From Gillisia sp. UBA3175 (GTDB lineage: Bacteria; Bacteroidota; Bacteroidia; Flavobacteriales; Flavobacteriaceae): DNA of 64,000 nt. The notes under the pieces were generated by a model, which was not told the origin of the DNA, made no database searches, and saw only the letters and a program-made list of their open reading frames with translations. The stretch is from positions 190,004 to 254,003 of the forward strand of contig DEXV01000002.1 of assembly GCA_002364325.1 (NCBI GenBank). The letters are read 5' to 3'. How positions within the stretch are numbered: the stretch's first letter is position 1; each line of letters begins with the position of its first letter. Position numbers and translations under genes: made by a program. Below are positions 18,723 through 28,065 of this stretch, piece after piece.

Positions 18723-19176
18723 AAAATCATCCCATCCCCAGCCCTTCCCAAGGGGAAGGGAGCACCTATTTTTTCATCATCCTCACTTCACCTACTATAG
18801 ACAAAATTATCAATGACAATTTTCTTTAAGATCCCTCCTGTGTCGGGATGACACGTCAATAAACATGATCATTTATTCAGCCCTGTTTTAAAGTCCTACT
18901 CTTCGGGGAGGATTTAGGAGGGGATGAATGAATGTAATATTTAAAATCATCCCATCCCCAGCCCTTCCCAAGGGGAAGGGTGCACCTATTTTTTCATCAT
19001 CCTCACTTTACCTACTATAGACATTAACAATTTTAAAGTCCTCCCCTTCGGGGAGGATATAGGAGGGGATGAATGAATGTAATATCTAAAATCATCCCTT
19101 CCCCAGCCCTTCCCAATGGGAAGGGTGCAAATTGTTTTAAGTCCTTCCCCTTCGGGGAGGATTTAGGAGGGGATGA
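18723..19176. repeat. Three tandem copies of a palindrome-ended REP-like repeat
   Basis: Copies at 18723-18927, 18943-19072 and 19088-19176, each about 15 bp apart and progressively shorter. Each begins with TCATCCC[A/T]TCCCC and ends with GGAGGGGATGA, an inverted pair. Inside are two hairpins, CCCTTCCCAAGGGGAAGGG and CTCCCCTTCGGGGAGGA. Copy 1 alone contains an extra segment with TGTCGGGATGACACG. No open frame fits. The block fills the gap between the Nramp-like gene and the dnaK terminator. Confidence 0.8.
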
Positions 19177-19214
19177 GCATATGTATAACCCCTATTAATA
19201 AATAATGCAAAAAC

Positions 19215-19247
19215 AAAAAAAGATCCCGATTTTCATCGGGATCTTTT
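19215..19247 (-). terminator. Rho-independent terminator of dnaK
   Basis: AAGATCCCGAT and ATCGGGATCTT pair around a 4-nt loop; on the minus strand a run of seven T follows. It lies about 40 bp past the dnaK stop. Confidence 0.85.
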
Positions 19248-19286
19248 CATTATCGAGCTTGTAGGGAAGATCTAGTATATAAATGC

Positions 19287-21203
19287 TTATTTAACTTCTT
19301 CGAAGTCTACATCTTCCACATCATCCGTTTGTTTAGCATTATCTGCTCCACCAGCATCTGCTCCTGGAGCTCCATTAGCACCTGGTGCACCTTGAGCATC
19401 CGCTTGCGCTTTATACATTTCTTCTGAAGCTGTTTTCCATGCTTCATTCAATTTGTCTAATGCTGGAGTAATAGTAGCGATTTCCTGAGTTTCGTAAGCT
19501 TTCTTCAATTCTTCTAAAGCATCTTCAACTGGCTTTTTCTTATCCTCAGATATCTTATCACCAAATTCCTTCAATTGCTTTTCAGTTTGGAAGATCATTC
19601 CATCTGCCTCATTCAACTTATCTACTTTCTCTTTCGTCTTTTTATCAGATTCAGCATTTGCTTCAGCATCTTGCTTCATTTTTTGGATCTCCTCTTCAGT
19701 TAATCCAGAAGAAGCTTCAATTCTAATATCCTGAGTTTTGTTAGTAGCTTTATCTGTAGCACTTACTTTAATAATCCCATTCGCATCAATATCAAAAGTC
19801 ACTTCAATTTGTGGAGTTCCTCTTTGTGCTGGTGGAATTCCATCTAAATGGAATCTACCAATGGTTTTATTATCTGTTGCCATAGGACGTTCTCCTTGTA
19901 GCACATGGATCTCAACCGATGGTTGATTATCTGACGCTGTAGAGAATACCTGAGACTTTTTAGTTGGAATAGTTGTGTTAGACTCAATTAACTTAGTTAA
20001 TACACCACCCATAGTTTCGATACCAAGAGAAAGAGGAGTTACATCTAGTAACAATACATCTTTTACATCTCCTGTTAATACCCCACCTTGAATAGCTGCT
20101 CCAATTGCAACAACCTCATCTGGGTTAACTCCTTTAGAAGGTTTCTTTTTAAAGAACGCTTCTACTTCTTCCTGGATCTTAGGAATACGAGTAGAACCAC
20201 CTACTAAAATAACTTCGTCTATATCACTTACAGAAAGACCCGCATCACTTAATGCCTTTTTCACAGGATCCATAGAACGTTTTACTAGCTCATGAGCTAA
20301 TTGCTCAAATTTAGATCTAGTTAAAGTCTCTACCAAGTGTTTTGGTCCACTTGCAGTAGCCGTAACATATGGTAAGTTGATCTCTGTTTGTGTAGAAGAA
20401 GATAATTCGATCTTCGCTTTTTCAGCTGCTTCTTTTAAACGTTGTAAAGCCATAGGATCTTTTCTAAGATCGATGTCTTCAGCTTTTTTGAAAGAATCTG
20501 CAAGGAAATCTATGATCACCTGGTCAAAATCATCCCCACCTAAGTGAGTATCTCCATTTGTAGATAATACTTCAAATACACCATCTCCTAATTCAAGGAT
20601 AGAGATATCAAAAGTACCACCCCCAAGATCATAAACAGCGATCTTCTGGTCGATAGATTTTTTGTCTAATCCATAAGCCAATGCCGCAGCAGTAGGCTCG
20701 TTTATAATTCTTCTTACTTTAAGTCCTGCGATCTCACCAGCTTCTTTAGTTGCATGACGTTGAGAATCGTTAAAATATGCAGGAACAGTAATAACCGCTT
20801 CAGTCACCTCATGTCCAAGGTAATCTTCAGCAGTTTTTTTCATTTTTTGCAAGATCATAGCAGATAATTCTTGAGGAGTATACATTCTCCCGTCGATATC
20901 TACTCTTGCAGTATCATTATCTCCTTTAATCACTTTATAAGGAACTCTTCCTGCTTCCTTAGAAGATTCAGAATATTTGTTCCCCATAAACCTCTTTATA
21001 GAAGATATGGTTTTAGTTGGGTTTGTAACAGCCTGACGTTTTGCAGGATCTCCAACCTTAATCTCACCACCTTCTACAAATGCAATTACAGAAGGAGTTG
21101 TTCTTTTCCCTTCAGCATTAGGGATTACCACAGGCTCGCTACCTTCCATTACAGATACACAGGAGTTAGTAGTACCTAAGTCAATTCCAATTATTTTACT
21201 CAT
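19287..21203 (-). CDS. dnaK: Hsp70 chaperone DnaK
   Basis: 638 aa, full length. The ATPase domain starts [21 protein letters not shown] and contains the phosphate-2 motif [16 protein letters not shown] and the adenosine motif [14 protein letters not shown]; the linker [15 protein letters not shown] precedes the substrate-binding domain; the tail is Gly/Ala rich and ends [12 protein letters not shown]. It folds nascent and stressed proteins with DnaJ and GrpE, neither of which is adjacent. It is monocistronic with its own terminator. A palindrome and a possible sigma-54-like site lie upstream. Confidence 0.98.
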   Translation of the reverse strand: MSKIIGIDLGTTNSCVSVMEGSEPVVIPNAEGKRTTPSVIAFVEGGEIKVGDPAKRQAVTNPTKTISSIKRFMGNKYSESSKEAGRVPYKVIKGDNDTARVDIDGRMYTPQELSAMILQKMKKTAEDYLGHEVTEAVITVPAYFNDSQRHATKEAGEIAGLKVRRIINEPTAAALAYGLDKKSIDQKIAVYDLGGGTFDISILELGDGVFEVLSTNGDTHLGGDDFDQVIIDFLADSFKKAEDIDLRKDPMALQRLKEAAEKAKIELSSSTQTEINLPYVTATASGPKHLVETLTRSKFEQLAHELVKRSMDPVKKALSDAGLSVSDIDEVILVGGSTRIPKIQEEVEAFFKKKPSKGVNPDEVVAIGAAIQGGVLTGDVKDVLLLDVTPLSLGIETMGGVLTKLIESNTTIPTKKSQVFSTASDNQPSVEIHVLQGERPMATDNKTIGRFHLDGIPPAQRGTPQIEVTFDIDANGIIKVSATDKATNKTQDIRIEASSGLTEEEIQKMKQDAEANAESDKKTKEKVDKLNEADGMIFQTEKQLKEFGDKISEDKKKPVEDALEELKKAYETQEIATITPALDKLNEAWKTASEEMYKAQADAQGAPGANGAPGADAGGADNAKQTDDVEDVDFEEVK

Positions 21204-21253
21204 AACAGTATACGTATTTAAATTTTATAGATTCAATTTCACAAACACAAATA

Positions 21254-21294
21254 GTCAATCATTATGCCAGCGGTTTAGTTCTGACAGGTTGTCA
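21254..21294 (-). promoter_or_regulatory. Candidate heat-shock control region of dnaK
   Basis: On the minus strand a palindrome TGACA-ACC-TGTCA (21282-21294) is followed 12 bp later by TGGCATAATGATTGAC (21254-21269). The latter fits the sigma-54 pattern TGGCAC-N5-TTGCW except at two or three positions. No CIRCE element and no TAnnTTTG box is found here. The palindrome could be an operator or activator site. Function is inferred. Confidence 0.4.
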
Positions 21295-21325
21295 TAAATA
21301 TTGTTCTTATTGGCATTTCAGCTTC

Positions 21326-21424
21326 ATTGCGCCAGTAATGAGCGCAATAAAGTTGTCGGGCTTTGCGCTATATCTTTTAATTTTAAAAGAAAAATTAAAA
21401 GGATGTCGCTGCAATCCCTAATGC
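21326..21424. repeat. Flavobacterial REP-like element beside an inverted repeat
   Basis: ATTGCGC...GCGCAAT (21326-21348, 9-nt loop) is followed by TCGGGCTTTGCGCTATATC, then CTTTTAATTTT/AAAATTAAAAG arms, then GGATGTCGCTGCAATCCCTA. The outer parts match a dispersed intergenic element I recall from Flavobacteriia genomes. It lies in the divergent dnaK-sdaA gap. Confidence 0.5.
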
Positions 21425-21488
21425 AAAAATTCTTAAACATTTCTTAATAAGAATTTCGAAAAAATGAAGAGCTATATTATCAAATCCT

Positions 21489-21496
21489 TATTTTTG
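21489..21496 (+). promoter_or_regulatory. Candidate -7 box (TATTTTTG) of the serine dehydratase gene
   Basis: TATTTTTG matches TAnnTTTG. It overlaps the in-frame GTG at 21496, so that GTG cannot be the start; the ATG at 21517 would have a leader of about 16 nt. Confidence 0.5.
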
Positions 21497-21516
21497 TGAT
21501 CAAATATTGGATAAGA

Positions 21517-22950
21517 ATGCGAAAAATAGAATGCATTAGTGTTTTCGACATGTTAAAAATTGGAGTTGGTCCTTCCAGTTCTCACACTCTTGGACCATGG
21601 CGTGCAGCGCAACGGTGGATACAGGAACTTAAAGATAAAGACCGTTTTTTTGAAGTAGAAAATGTACATGTAGATCTTTATGGATCACTTTCTCTTACAG
21701 GGAAGGGGCATGCTACAGATCTAGCGGTGATGTTAGGATTGGCAGGATTCGATCCTGTTCTTATGGATATAGAACTTATAGACCCGGAAATATTTAATAT
21801 TAGAACCACAAAATCTATCATCTTAAATGGAGAGAATGCCATTTATTTCGATCCGGAAATCAATATAAAATTCAATCGCAAATTTCTTCCTTTTCATCCA
21901 AATGGAATAACTTTTAGAGCACTTCTAAAAAATGGTAAAAAAACCTCATCGTCCTATTACTCTATAGGTGGCGGATTTGTGGTAAAAGAAGAACGTAAGA
22001 ACGCATCTAAAAAAATGAAAAAATTTCAGGCTTTTCCTTTTCCAATAGAAAAAGCTACAGAACTGCTTGCATTTTGTAATTCAGAGAATAAGAGTGTTTC
22101 TGAAATAGTTTTGGAAAATGAAAAATCTCTACGAACTCCAGAAGCTATAGACAGCGGATTAAAAGAGATCTGGGAAGTGATGTTGGAATCTATGTATATT
22201 GGTTGTCATACCGAAGGAACTTTACCCGGCGGATTAAAGGTGCACCGCCGTGCTTTCGATATGAATAAACGTTTACTTGGAGATGCAACCAACAATACTC
22301 CTCAAGATTGGCTAGAAACCATTAGAAATACCGAAGTAAAATTTAGACAGATCCTTAAATGGGTGAGCTGTTTTGCCATTAGTGTTAACGAGGTAAATGC
22401 CTCTTTAGGAAGAGTTGTAACCGCCCCTACCAATGGAAGCGCAGGAACGGTTCCTGCAGTTCTAATGTATTATATGGTGATAGAAAATCACAATGCTACT
22501 TTTGAAGAGGTAAAGAGATTTATGCTTGTTGCTGGTGAAATAGGAAGCTTATTTAAAAAAGGAGCCACTATATCTGCCGCAATGGGTGGCTGCCAAGCGG
22601 AAATTGGTGTGTCCTCTGCCATGGCAGCTGGTGCATTAACCGAGCTTATGGGAGGAACTCCGGCCCAAGTGCTTATGGCAAGTGAAATAGCAATGGAGCA
22701 CCATCTAGGTTTAACCTGCGATCCTATTGCAGGCTTGGTACAAATACCTTGTATAGAACGTAATGCGATGGGAGCTATTAAAGCTATTAATGCAGCAGAA
22801 ATTGCTTTGGATAGCGATGCTACAAAAGCAAAAGTGCCTTTGGATAAGGTGATAGAAACCATGTGGGATACGGCAAAAGATATGAACTCTAAATACAAGG
22901 AAACCTCAGAAGGTGGACTTGCTGTAAAAGTGAGTTTAAGCGACTGTTAG
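21517..22950 (+). CDS. sdaA: L-serine ammonia-lyase (iron-sulfur type)
   Basis: 477 aa enzyme deaminating L-serine to pyruvate. The N-terminal beta domain has [20 protein letters not shown], and the alpha domain has [14 protein letters not shown] and [14 protein letters not shown]. Three Cys that ligate the [4Fe-4S] cluster are in [16 protein letters not shown] and IPCIERN. Alpha and beta domains are fused in one chain as in E. coli SdaA. The start at 21517 is set by homology to the SVFDM N-terminus and by the promoter overlap. It is divergent from dnaK. The enzyme is expected to be oxygen-sensitive. Confidence 0.94.
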   Translation: MRKIECISVFDMLKIGVGPSSSHTLGPWRAAQRWIQELKDKDRFFEVENVHVDLYGSLSLTGKGHATDLAVMLGLAGFDPVLMDIELIDPEIFNIRTTKSIILNGENAIYFDPEINIKFNRKFLPFHPNGITFRALLKNGKKTSSSYYSIGGGFVVKEERKNASKKMKKFQAFPFPIEKATELLAFCNSENKSVSEIVLENEKSLRTPEAIDSGLKEIWEVMLESMYIGCHTEGTLPGGLKVHRRAFDMNKRLLGDATNNTPQDWLETIRNTEVKFRQILKWVSCFAISVNEVNASLGRVVTAPTNGSAGTVPAVLMYYMVIENHNATFEEVKRFMLVAGEIGSLFKKGATISAAMGGCQAEIGVSSAMAAGALTELMGGTPAQVLMASEIAMEHHLGLTCDPIAGLVQIPCIERNAMGAIKAINAAEIALDSDATKAKVPLDKVIETMWDTAKDMNSKYKETSEGGLAVKVSLSDC

Positions 22951-23011
22951 CTTTCAACCAAATATCTGCTTTAAATAACTTAACTTTAAAAAAGATTATT
23001 CCAAAAGCTCA

Positions 23012-23695
23012 TTGAATACTTTAAACCACATCACATTTTTTAAGATTAAGAACTTGCTGAGAAATTATGGCTGGCTGCTATTAGCCTATTTTTTCTTTTT
23101 TAGCCTGTTAGGAATTCTTCAGGTGCTCTTTCCTGAATTGGATATGTTGCAATATGAACAAGGAGATCTTAATTCTCTAATGAAAGAGGAACCTTGGAAA
23201 TTTGCAATTTTGGCAGTGATCATTGCTCCTATTCTGGAAGAAGGAATGTTTAGAACACTTATAAGACCTTCTCCAAACGATTTTATCTATTTCTTGTGTT
23301 GCTGGGTTTTAATGGTGATGCTAATTTTTATTCCCGTAGAAGTTCATTGGGCGATAAAATATATTTTTCTTATCATGTTTATAGCCATCACCTTTCTGTT
23401 CTTGAGAGAAGCTATCCCGTTACAATTCCAATTTAAAGCTTGCGGTATTTTAAGCAGAAATTATGTGGGAGTTTGGGTTCTAACCGCAATAATTTTCGGA
23501 TTGGTACATATCTCAAATTATGTAGATAGCTTTCAGGTAGATCTAGTGCTATTCTTAATGATTGTACCAAGGATAATCGCGGGTTTTTACTTCGGAAAGA
23601 TAAAGGTAGAGAACAAAACGATGATCTGGCCAATTGCAATGCATGCTATGAATAATGCCACTGTACTTATTTTATTGCTGCCAAGAATTTTGTAA
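23012..23695 (+). CDS. CPBP-family intramembrane metalloprotease
   Basis: 227 aa membrane protein with about 6 helices. The family motifs are present: EEGMFRTLIRP (EExxxR), FGLVHISNY (FxxxH) and HAMNNA (HxxxN), which form the intramembrane zinc site of Abi/CAAX-like proteases (Rce1 type). The start is TTG; no ATG lies before the first helix. Such proteins process prenylated or bacteriocin-like peptides in some bacteria; the target here is unknown. It converges on the NTF2-like gene. Confidence 0.82.
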   Translation: MNTLNHITFFKIKNLLRNYGWLLLAYFFFFSLLGILQVLFPELDMLQYEQGDLNSLMKEEPWKFAILAVIIAPILEEGMFRTLIRPSPNDFIYFLCCWVLMVMLIFIPVEVHWAIKYIFLIMFIAITFLFLREAIPLQFQFKACGILSRNYVGVWVLTAIIFGLVHISNYVDSFQVDLVLFLMIVPRIIAGFYFGKIKVENKTMIWPIAMHAMNNATVLILLLPRIL

Positions 23696-23707
23696 TTCTT
23701 CAATGGC

Positions 23708-24172
23708 TTATTTAGAACTGCAATCTTTAGTAGTTCGAGTGTCTATAATATATACGATTTTCCATTTTTCACTTTCTTTGAATAACTGAAAATTATTCAC
23801 CCCGCAATGCTTCAATTCTCCATCTATAAAAAAGGAATACGGAGTAACAACATTGGCCATAGGTCCATCCACTCGAATATCATAAGACAATAAACGCTCC
23901 TCCAGTTTTGTGGTTGTGGGAATAGATACGATGGCTTTTATAAAACTGGAATAGGATTCAGTAATGATCTTATTATTCCCATCTTCGTTCACTGTAATAG
24001 ATTGCATCATGATATTTGTATGAGCAATTTCCTTTAAACCAATAGAATCTCTTTTGTGAAAGGCTTCAAAAAAGGCATCGATTGTAGCCTTAGCTTCCAG
24101 CTCCTCTTCAGTGTGTTGTGAAAATGAAGAAAAACTAAATAAAAACAAGAAAACTAAAGGTAAAATCTTCAT
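23708..24172 (-). CDS. Exported NTF2-like (SnoaL/DUF4440-type) protein
   Basis: 154 aa with signal peptide MKILPLVFLFLFSFSSFSQ. The mature part opens with a helix ATIDAFFEAFHKRDSIGLKEI and continues in beta-strands ending CGVNNFQLFKESEKWKIVYI, the cone-shaped NTF2-like fold, a ligand-binding or scaffold fold. No catalytic residues can be named. It lies tail-to-tail with the CPBP gene. Confidence 0.7.
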   Translation of the reverse strand: MKILPLVFLFLFSFSSFSQHTEEELEAKATIDAFFEAFHKRDSIGLKEIAHTNIMMQSITVNEDGNNKIITESYSSFIKAIVSIPTTTKLEERLLSYDIRVDGPMANVVTPYSFFIDGELKHCGVNNFQLFKESEKWKIVYIIDTRTTKDCSSK

Positions 24173-24235
24173 TATACTAAGGTTTGAATGTAGAGCTCTA
24201 ATTTACTACTTTTACTCATCTAAAAAAATCAACTA

Positions 24236-25054
24236 ATGTCAGTCGCCAAGAAACAATATAAAAGAATAACCACTAAATCTCTTGTGGAAATGAAAGCCAA
24301 CGGAGAGAAAATTGCCATGCTTACTGCTTACGATTTTACCATGGCGCAAATAGTGGATGGCGCTGGAATAGATGTGATCTTGGTTGGAGACTCTGCTAGT
24401 AATGTTATGGCAGGTCACGAAACTACTTTACCAATTACTCTAGACCAAATGATCTATCATGCTGCAAGTGTGGTGAGAGGAATAGAGCGTTCTTTAGTAG
24501 TGGTAGATCTTCCGTTTGGAAGTTACCAAAGTGATCCAAAGGAAGCGCTGCGATCTGCCATTAGAATTATGAAGGAAAGCGGCGGGCATGCCGTTAAGAT
24601 GGAAGGTGGAAAGGAAATAAAGGAATCTATTAAAAGGATCCTAAATGCCGGAATTCCTGTAATGGGACATTTAGGTCTTACCCCACAATCCATCTATAAA
24701 TTTGGGACTTATACCGTTCGTGCAAAAGAAGAACAAGAAGCTGAAAAATTAAAAGATGATGCTCTTTTACTCGAAAAATTAGGCTGTTTCGCTATGGTTC
24801 TTGAAAAAGTACCAGCTAAACTTGCTAAAGAAGTGGCAGAAAGTGTGAGCATACCTATAATTGGAATTGGTGCTGGAAATGGTGTAGATGGGCAGGTATT
24901 GGTAACTCACGATATGTTAGGAATGACTCATGAATTTAATCCTAGATTCTTGAGACGTTACGCAGATCTACATGGAGAAATGACCAAAGCTTTTGAAGGT
25001 TATAAGAATGATGTTAAAAGCAAGAATTTCCCAACAGATGAGGAACAATATTAA
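24236..25054 (+). CDS. panB: 3-methyl-2-oxobutanoate hydroxymethyltransferase
   Basis: 272 aa TIM-barrel enzyme making ketopantoate from 2-oxoisovalerate and methylene-THF, the first pantothenate step. Motifs: [37 protein letters not shown] (Mg-binding Asp), [14 protein letters not shown] and GHLGLTPQ. Full length. Its substrate is also the valine precursor made by the ilv genes about 20 kb away. The rluA-like gene follows 44 bp later. Confidence 0.96.
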   Translation: MSVAKKQYKRITTKSLVEMKANGEKIAMLTAYDFTMAQIVDGAGIDVILVGDSASNVMAGHETTLPITLDQMIYHAASVVRGIERSLVVVDLPFGSYQSDPKEALRSAIRIMKESGGHAVKMEGGKEIKESIKRILNAGIPVMGHLGLTPQSIYKFGTYTVRAKEEQEAEKLKDDALLLEKLGCFAMVLEKVPAKLAKEVAESVSIPIIGIGAGNGVDGQVLVTHDMLGMTHEFNPRFLRRYADLHGEMTKAFEGYKNDVKSKNFPTDEEQY

Positions 25055-25098
25055 ATTCCTTTTTCTAATATTTATTTTGAATCTTCAAAACCAAGATC

Positions 25099-25806
25099 TT
25101 GACCCTAGAAAAGATTGTATCTACTAAAAATAATCTTCAAATACTTTTTGAGGACAATCATCTCATCATCATCAATAAAAGACCTGGAGATATTGTACAA
25201 GGAGACAAGACCGGAGATACACCGCTTAGTGAAGTAGTTAAAGAATATATAAAGGACAAATATGATAAGCCTGGAAATGTTTATTTAGGGGTTGTCCATA
25301 GGTTGGATAGACCTACCAGTGGAATAGTCCTTTTCGCAAAAACTTCTAAGGCCTTACCTCGTCTTAATAAATTATTTAAAGATAAAGAGGCAAAGAAAAC
25401 CTATTGGGCGGTGGTTAAAAATATACCACCTCAGTCAGAAGGAACCTTGGTTCATTATATGAAACGTAATCCGAAACAGAATAAATCCTATGCCCATATA
25501 AAGGAAGTTCCCGAGAGTAAGAAAGCAATTCTTGATTATAGAGTACTTAAAAAATTAGATAATTATTATCTATTAGAAGTAGATCTGCATACAGGCAGAC
25601 ATCATCAGATTCGGAGTCAGTTGTCAGCAATTGGTTGTCCAATAAAAGGAGATCTTAAATATGGTTTCGACCGGAGTAATAAAGATGCAAGCATTCATTT
25701 ACACGCTAGAAGACTAAGTTTTATTCACCCTGTGAAGAATGAAGAACTTACTATAATAGCGCCTGTTCCAAGTGATCCTATTTGGAATGCGGTAAACAAT
25801 TTATAA
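25099..25806 (+). CDS. RluA-family RNA pseudouridine synthase
   Basis: 235 aa. The catalytic motif HRLDRPTSGIVLFAKT carries the nucleophilic Asp70, followed by KKTYWAVVK and LHTGRHHQIRSQL, all typical of RluA/RluC/RluD enzymes. No N-terminal S4 domain. The start is TTG, since no ATG precedes the conserved LFEDNHLIIINKRPGD. It converts uridines in rRNA or tRNA to pseudouridine; the site is not predictable. It lies between panB and the metallopeptidase in one direction. Confidence 0.88.
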   Translation: MTLEKIVSTKNNLQILFEDNHLIIINKRPGDIVQGDKTGDTPLSEVVKEYIKDKYDKPGNVYLGVVHRLDRPTSGIVLFAKTSKALPRLNKLFKDKEAKKTYWAVVKNIPPQSEGTLVHYMKRNPKQNKSYAHIKEVPESKKAILDYRVLKKLDNYYLLEVDLHTGRHHQIRSQLSAIGCPIKGDLKYGFDRSNKDASIHLHARRLSFIHPVKNEELTIIAPVPSDPIWNAVNNL

Positions 25807-25847
25807 TTAGCTTAACATTATAATTATTACTTTTAAAAGAAAAAACC

Positions 25848-26690
25848 ATGAAATGGAAAGGCAATAGACAGAGCACTAATGTTGAGGATCGCAGAGGTTC
25901 TTCAACAGGTGGAAAAGTGGCTGTTGGTGGTGGAATAATAGGACTTATTTTTCTTGCCATCCAACTCTTTTCGGGAGGTGATGTTTCTGATACTTTAAGA
26001 CAATTAGAAACTCAAACCCAAACCTCTTCTGGAGAAGACAGAGAGTTGACTGCCGAAGAACTTGAAATGGGTGAATTCATGAATACCATTTTCGCATATA
26101 CAGAAGATACTTGGAATGAGATCTTCTCTGAAAATAATATGAACTACCAAGAACCTGGTTTGGTGCTTTTTACCGATGGAGTTCAAACTGCCTGTGGTGG
26201 TGCATCTTCAGCTTCCGGACCTTTTTATTGCCCATCAGATCAAAAAGTATATATGGATCTGGGTTTCTTTAATGAATTAAGAAGCCGATTTGGAGCAAAA
26301 GGAGGCGATTTTGCAATTGCTTATGTTACTGCTCATGAAGTTGGACATCATGTTCAAACTCTTTTAGGAACTTCAGCAAAAGTGAGACAAATGCAACAAG
26401 GTAAAAGTCAAACCGAAGCTAATGAATTATCTGTAGCTCTTGAGCTTCAAGCCGATTTTTACGCGGGAGTTTGGGCTTATTACAATAAACAATATCTAGA
26501 AGAAGGGGATATTGAAGAAGCTTTAAGCGCTGCGAATGCTGTTGGAGATGATGCCATCCAGAAACGTACACAAGGCAGAGTTGTTCCAGATGCGTTTACT
26601 CATGGAACTTCTCAACAGAGAAAAGAATGGTTTATGAAAGGTTATAAAACTGGAAATATTAATCAAGGAGATACCTTTAATATTAGATAA
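25848..26690 (+). CDS. Neutral zinc metallopeptidase (YpfJ/KPN_02809 family)
   Basis: 280 aa. A basic N-terminus (MKWKGNRQSTNVEDRRGSS) precedes one Gly-rich transmembrane segment at about residues 24-42. The metzincin-like motif HEVGHHVQ starts at His163, with LELQADFYAGVWA giving a downstream acidic ligand. Cys in ACGGASSASGPFYCP is conserved in the family. The topology puts the catalytic part outside the inner membrane. Function unknown beyond protease fold. A terminator follows, shared with argH. Confidence 0.88.
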   Translation: MKWKGNRQSTNVEDRRGSSTGGKVAVGGGIIGLIFLAIQLFSGGDVSDTLRQLETQTQTSSGEDRELTAEELEMGEFMNTIFAYTEDTWNEIFSENNMNYQEPGLVLFTDGVQTACGGASSASGPFYCPSDQKVYMDLGFFNELRSRFGAKGGDFAIAYVTAHEVGHHVQTLLGTSAKVRQMQQGKSQTEANELSVALELQADFYAGVWAYYNKQYLEEGDIEEALSAANAVGDDAIQKRTQGRVVPDAFTHGTSQQRKEWFMKGYKTGNINQGDTFNIR

Positions 26691-26711
26691 ATCTTTGCTT
26701 TAAAAAATTAT

Positions 26712-26748
26712 AAAAAAGAAAGACCTGTTTTACAGATCTTTCTTTTTT
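26712..26748. terminator. Bidirectional terminator overlapping the argH stop
   Basis: AAAAAAGAAAGA-CCTG and CAG-ATCTTTCTTTTTT form a long stem with a 5-nt loop. It serves the metallopeptidase (plus strand) and, read the other way, lies across the argH stop at 26730, so its right arm encodes the last argH codons. Confidence 0.75.
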
Positions 26749-28004
26749 GCTATTAGGTCTAAAGCTAGATTATCCTTACTTCCTATGTGGGTATGCTTTT
26801 TGGAAATAGAAGGTTTGTAAGAACCATTTTCCACCTTAGAACCAATCTCTTTATATGCCTCTCTAAATGAGCATCCTGAAACCACCAAATCATTAATACT
26901 ATCTACAGTAAACAAGTACTTATATTTGTCGTCTGTCAAATCGATAGTTTTCACTTCGATGAGCGAAATGGAATGTATAAAAATATCTAAGATCTCTTTA
27001 ATATTCTCTACAGCATAAATACTGTTCTCCTTAATAAGCTGAAGGTCTCTGTGGTAACCGCTTGGTAAATTATTGGTGATCAAGATCATTTCATTGGAGA
27101 TGGCTTGCAGCTTATTGCATTTTCCACGAATAAGTTCAAAAACATCCGGATTTTTCTTGTGAGGCATAATGCTAGATCCCGTAGTAAGTTGGTCTGGAAA
27201 AGAGATAAAATTAAAATTCTGACTTATATATAAACATATATCCATAGCGAATCTGGAAAGCGTGTTTGCCAAAGAAGCGATATTAGAAGTCACGGTTCTC
27301 TCACATTTCCCTCTACTCATTTGCGCTGCCACCACGTTATATTTCATGGTTTTAAATCCGAGTTCTTTAGTGGTGAAGTCTCTGTCTATTGGAAAAGAAG
27401 AACCATATCCCGCCGCAGAACCAAGCGGATTCTGATCTACAATTTTCAAGCCTGCCTGTAAGAGAAAAAGGTCATCTATCAATATTTCTGCGTATGCAGA
27501 AAACCATAATCCGAAAGATGACGGCATAGCGACTTGTAAATGTGTATATCCGGGAAGCAATTTTTCTTTATGAGTTTCCGCAAGCTTCAGCAAAACTTCT
27601 ATAAGATCTTCAGTTTTTGAATAGATCTCTTGCAAATTGGCTTTAAAATACAATTGCATCGCCACTAAAACCTGATCATTTCTGGAACGAGCAGTATGAA
27701 TTTTTTTACCGGTGTCGCCTAGTGTTTTTGTAAGTTCAAATTCAATTTTGGAGTGAACATCTTCAAAATCATCTTCAATAACAAATGTTCCTTTCTCAAC
27801 TTGGAGCTTCAGCTTATCCAATTCCTTCAGTAACAATCCAACTTCCTCCTTAGATACGATCCCGATTTCTCCAAGCATTTTAGCATGCGCTTTAGAAGCT
27901 ATGATATCATATTCTGCAAGAAAAAGATCTAGTTCCCTGTCGTTTCCAATTGTGAATTTTTCAATTTTTTTGTCTATTGAAATTCCTTTATCCCAAAGTT
28001 TCAT
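26730..28004 (-). CDS. argH: Argininosuccinate lyase
   Basis: 424 aa, fumarase/aspartase superfamily; splits argininosuccinate into arginine and fumarate. Signature GSSIMPHKKNPDVFELIRGK is intact, with HTARSRNDQVLVAMQLY and TGYTHLQ-like PGYTHLQVAMPSS regions. It is slightly shorter than E. coli ArgH (about 457 aa). Last gene of the arginine operon, 61 bp after argE. A sequence remnant of argH occurs at 44149-44211. Confidence 0.96.
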   Translation of the reverse strand: MKLWDKGISIDKKIEKFTIGNDRELDLFLAEYDIIASKAHAKMLGEIGIVSKEEVGLLLKELDKLKLQVEKGTFVIEDDFEDVHSKIEFELTKTLGDTGKKIHTARSRNDQVLVAMQLYFKANLQEIYSKTEDLIEVLLKLAETHKEKLLPGYTHLQVAMPSSFGLWFSAYAEILIDDLFLLQAGLKIVDQNPLGSAAGYGSSFPIDRDFTTKELGFKTMKYNVVAAQMSRGKCERTVTSNIASLANTLSRFAMDICLYISQNFNFISFPDQLTTGSSIMPHKKNPDVFELIRGKCNKLQAISNEMILITNNLPSGYHRDLQLIKENSIYAVENIKEILDIFIHSISLIEVKTIDLTDDKYKYLFTVDSINDLVVSGCSFREAYKEIGSKVENGSYKPSISKKHTHIGSKDNLALDLIAKKKDL

Positions 28005-28065
28005 AGTAGTTGTTTTTATTCAATTCTCGATTTTTATTTATTGAAAGAACCAGGTATAATTAATT

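Noticed and set aside
18723-19176. CRISPR array
   Set aside because: Repeats are long, unequal and self-complementary, spacers are about 15 bp and alike, and no cas genes are near.
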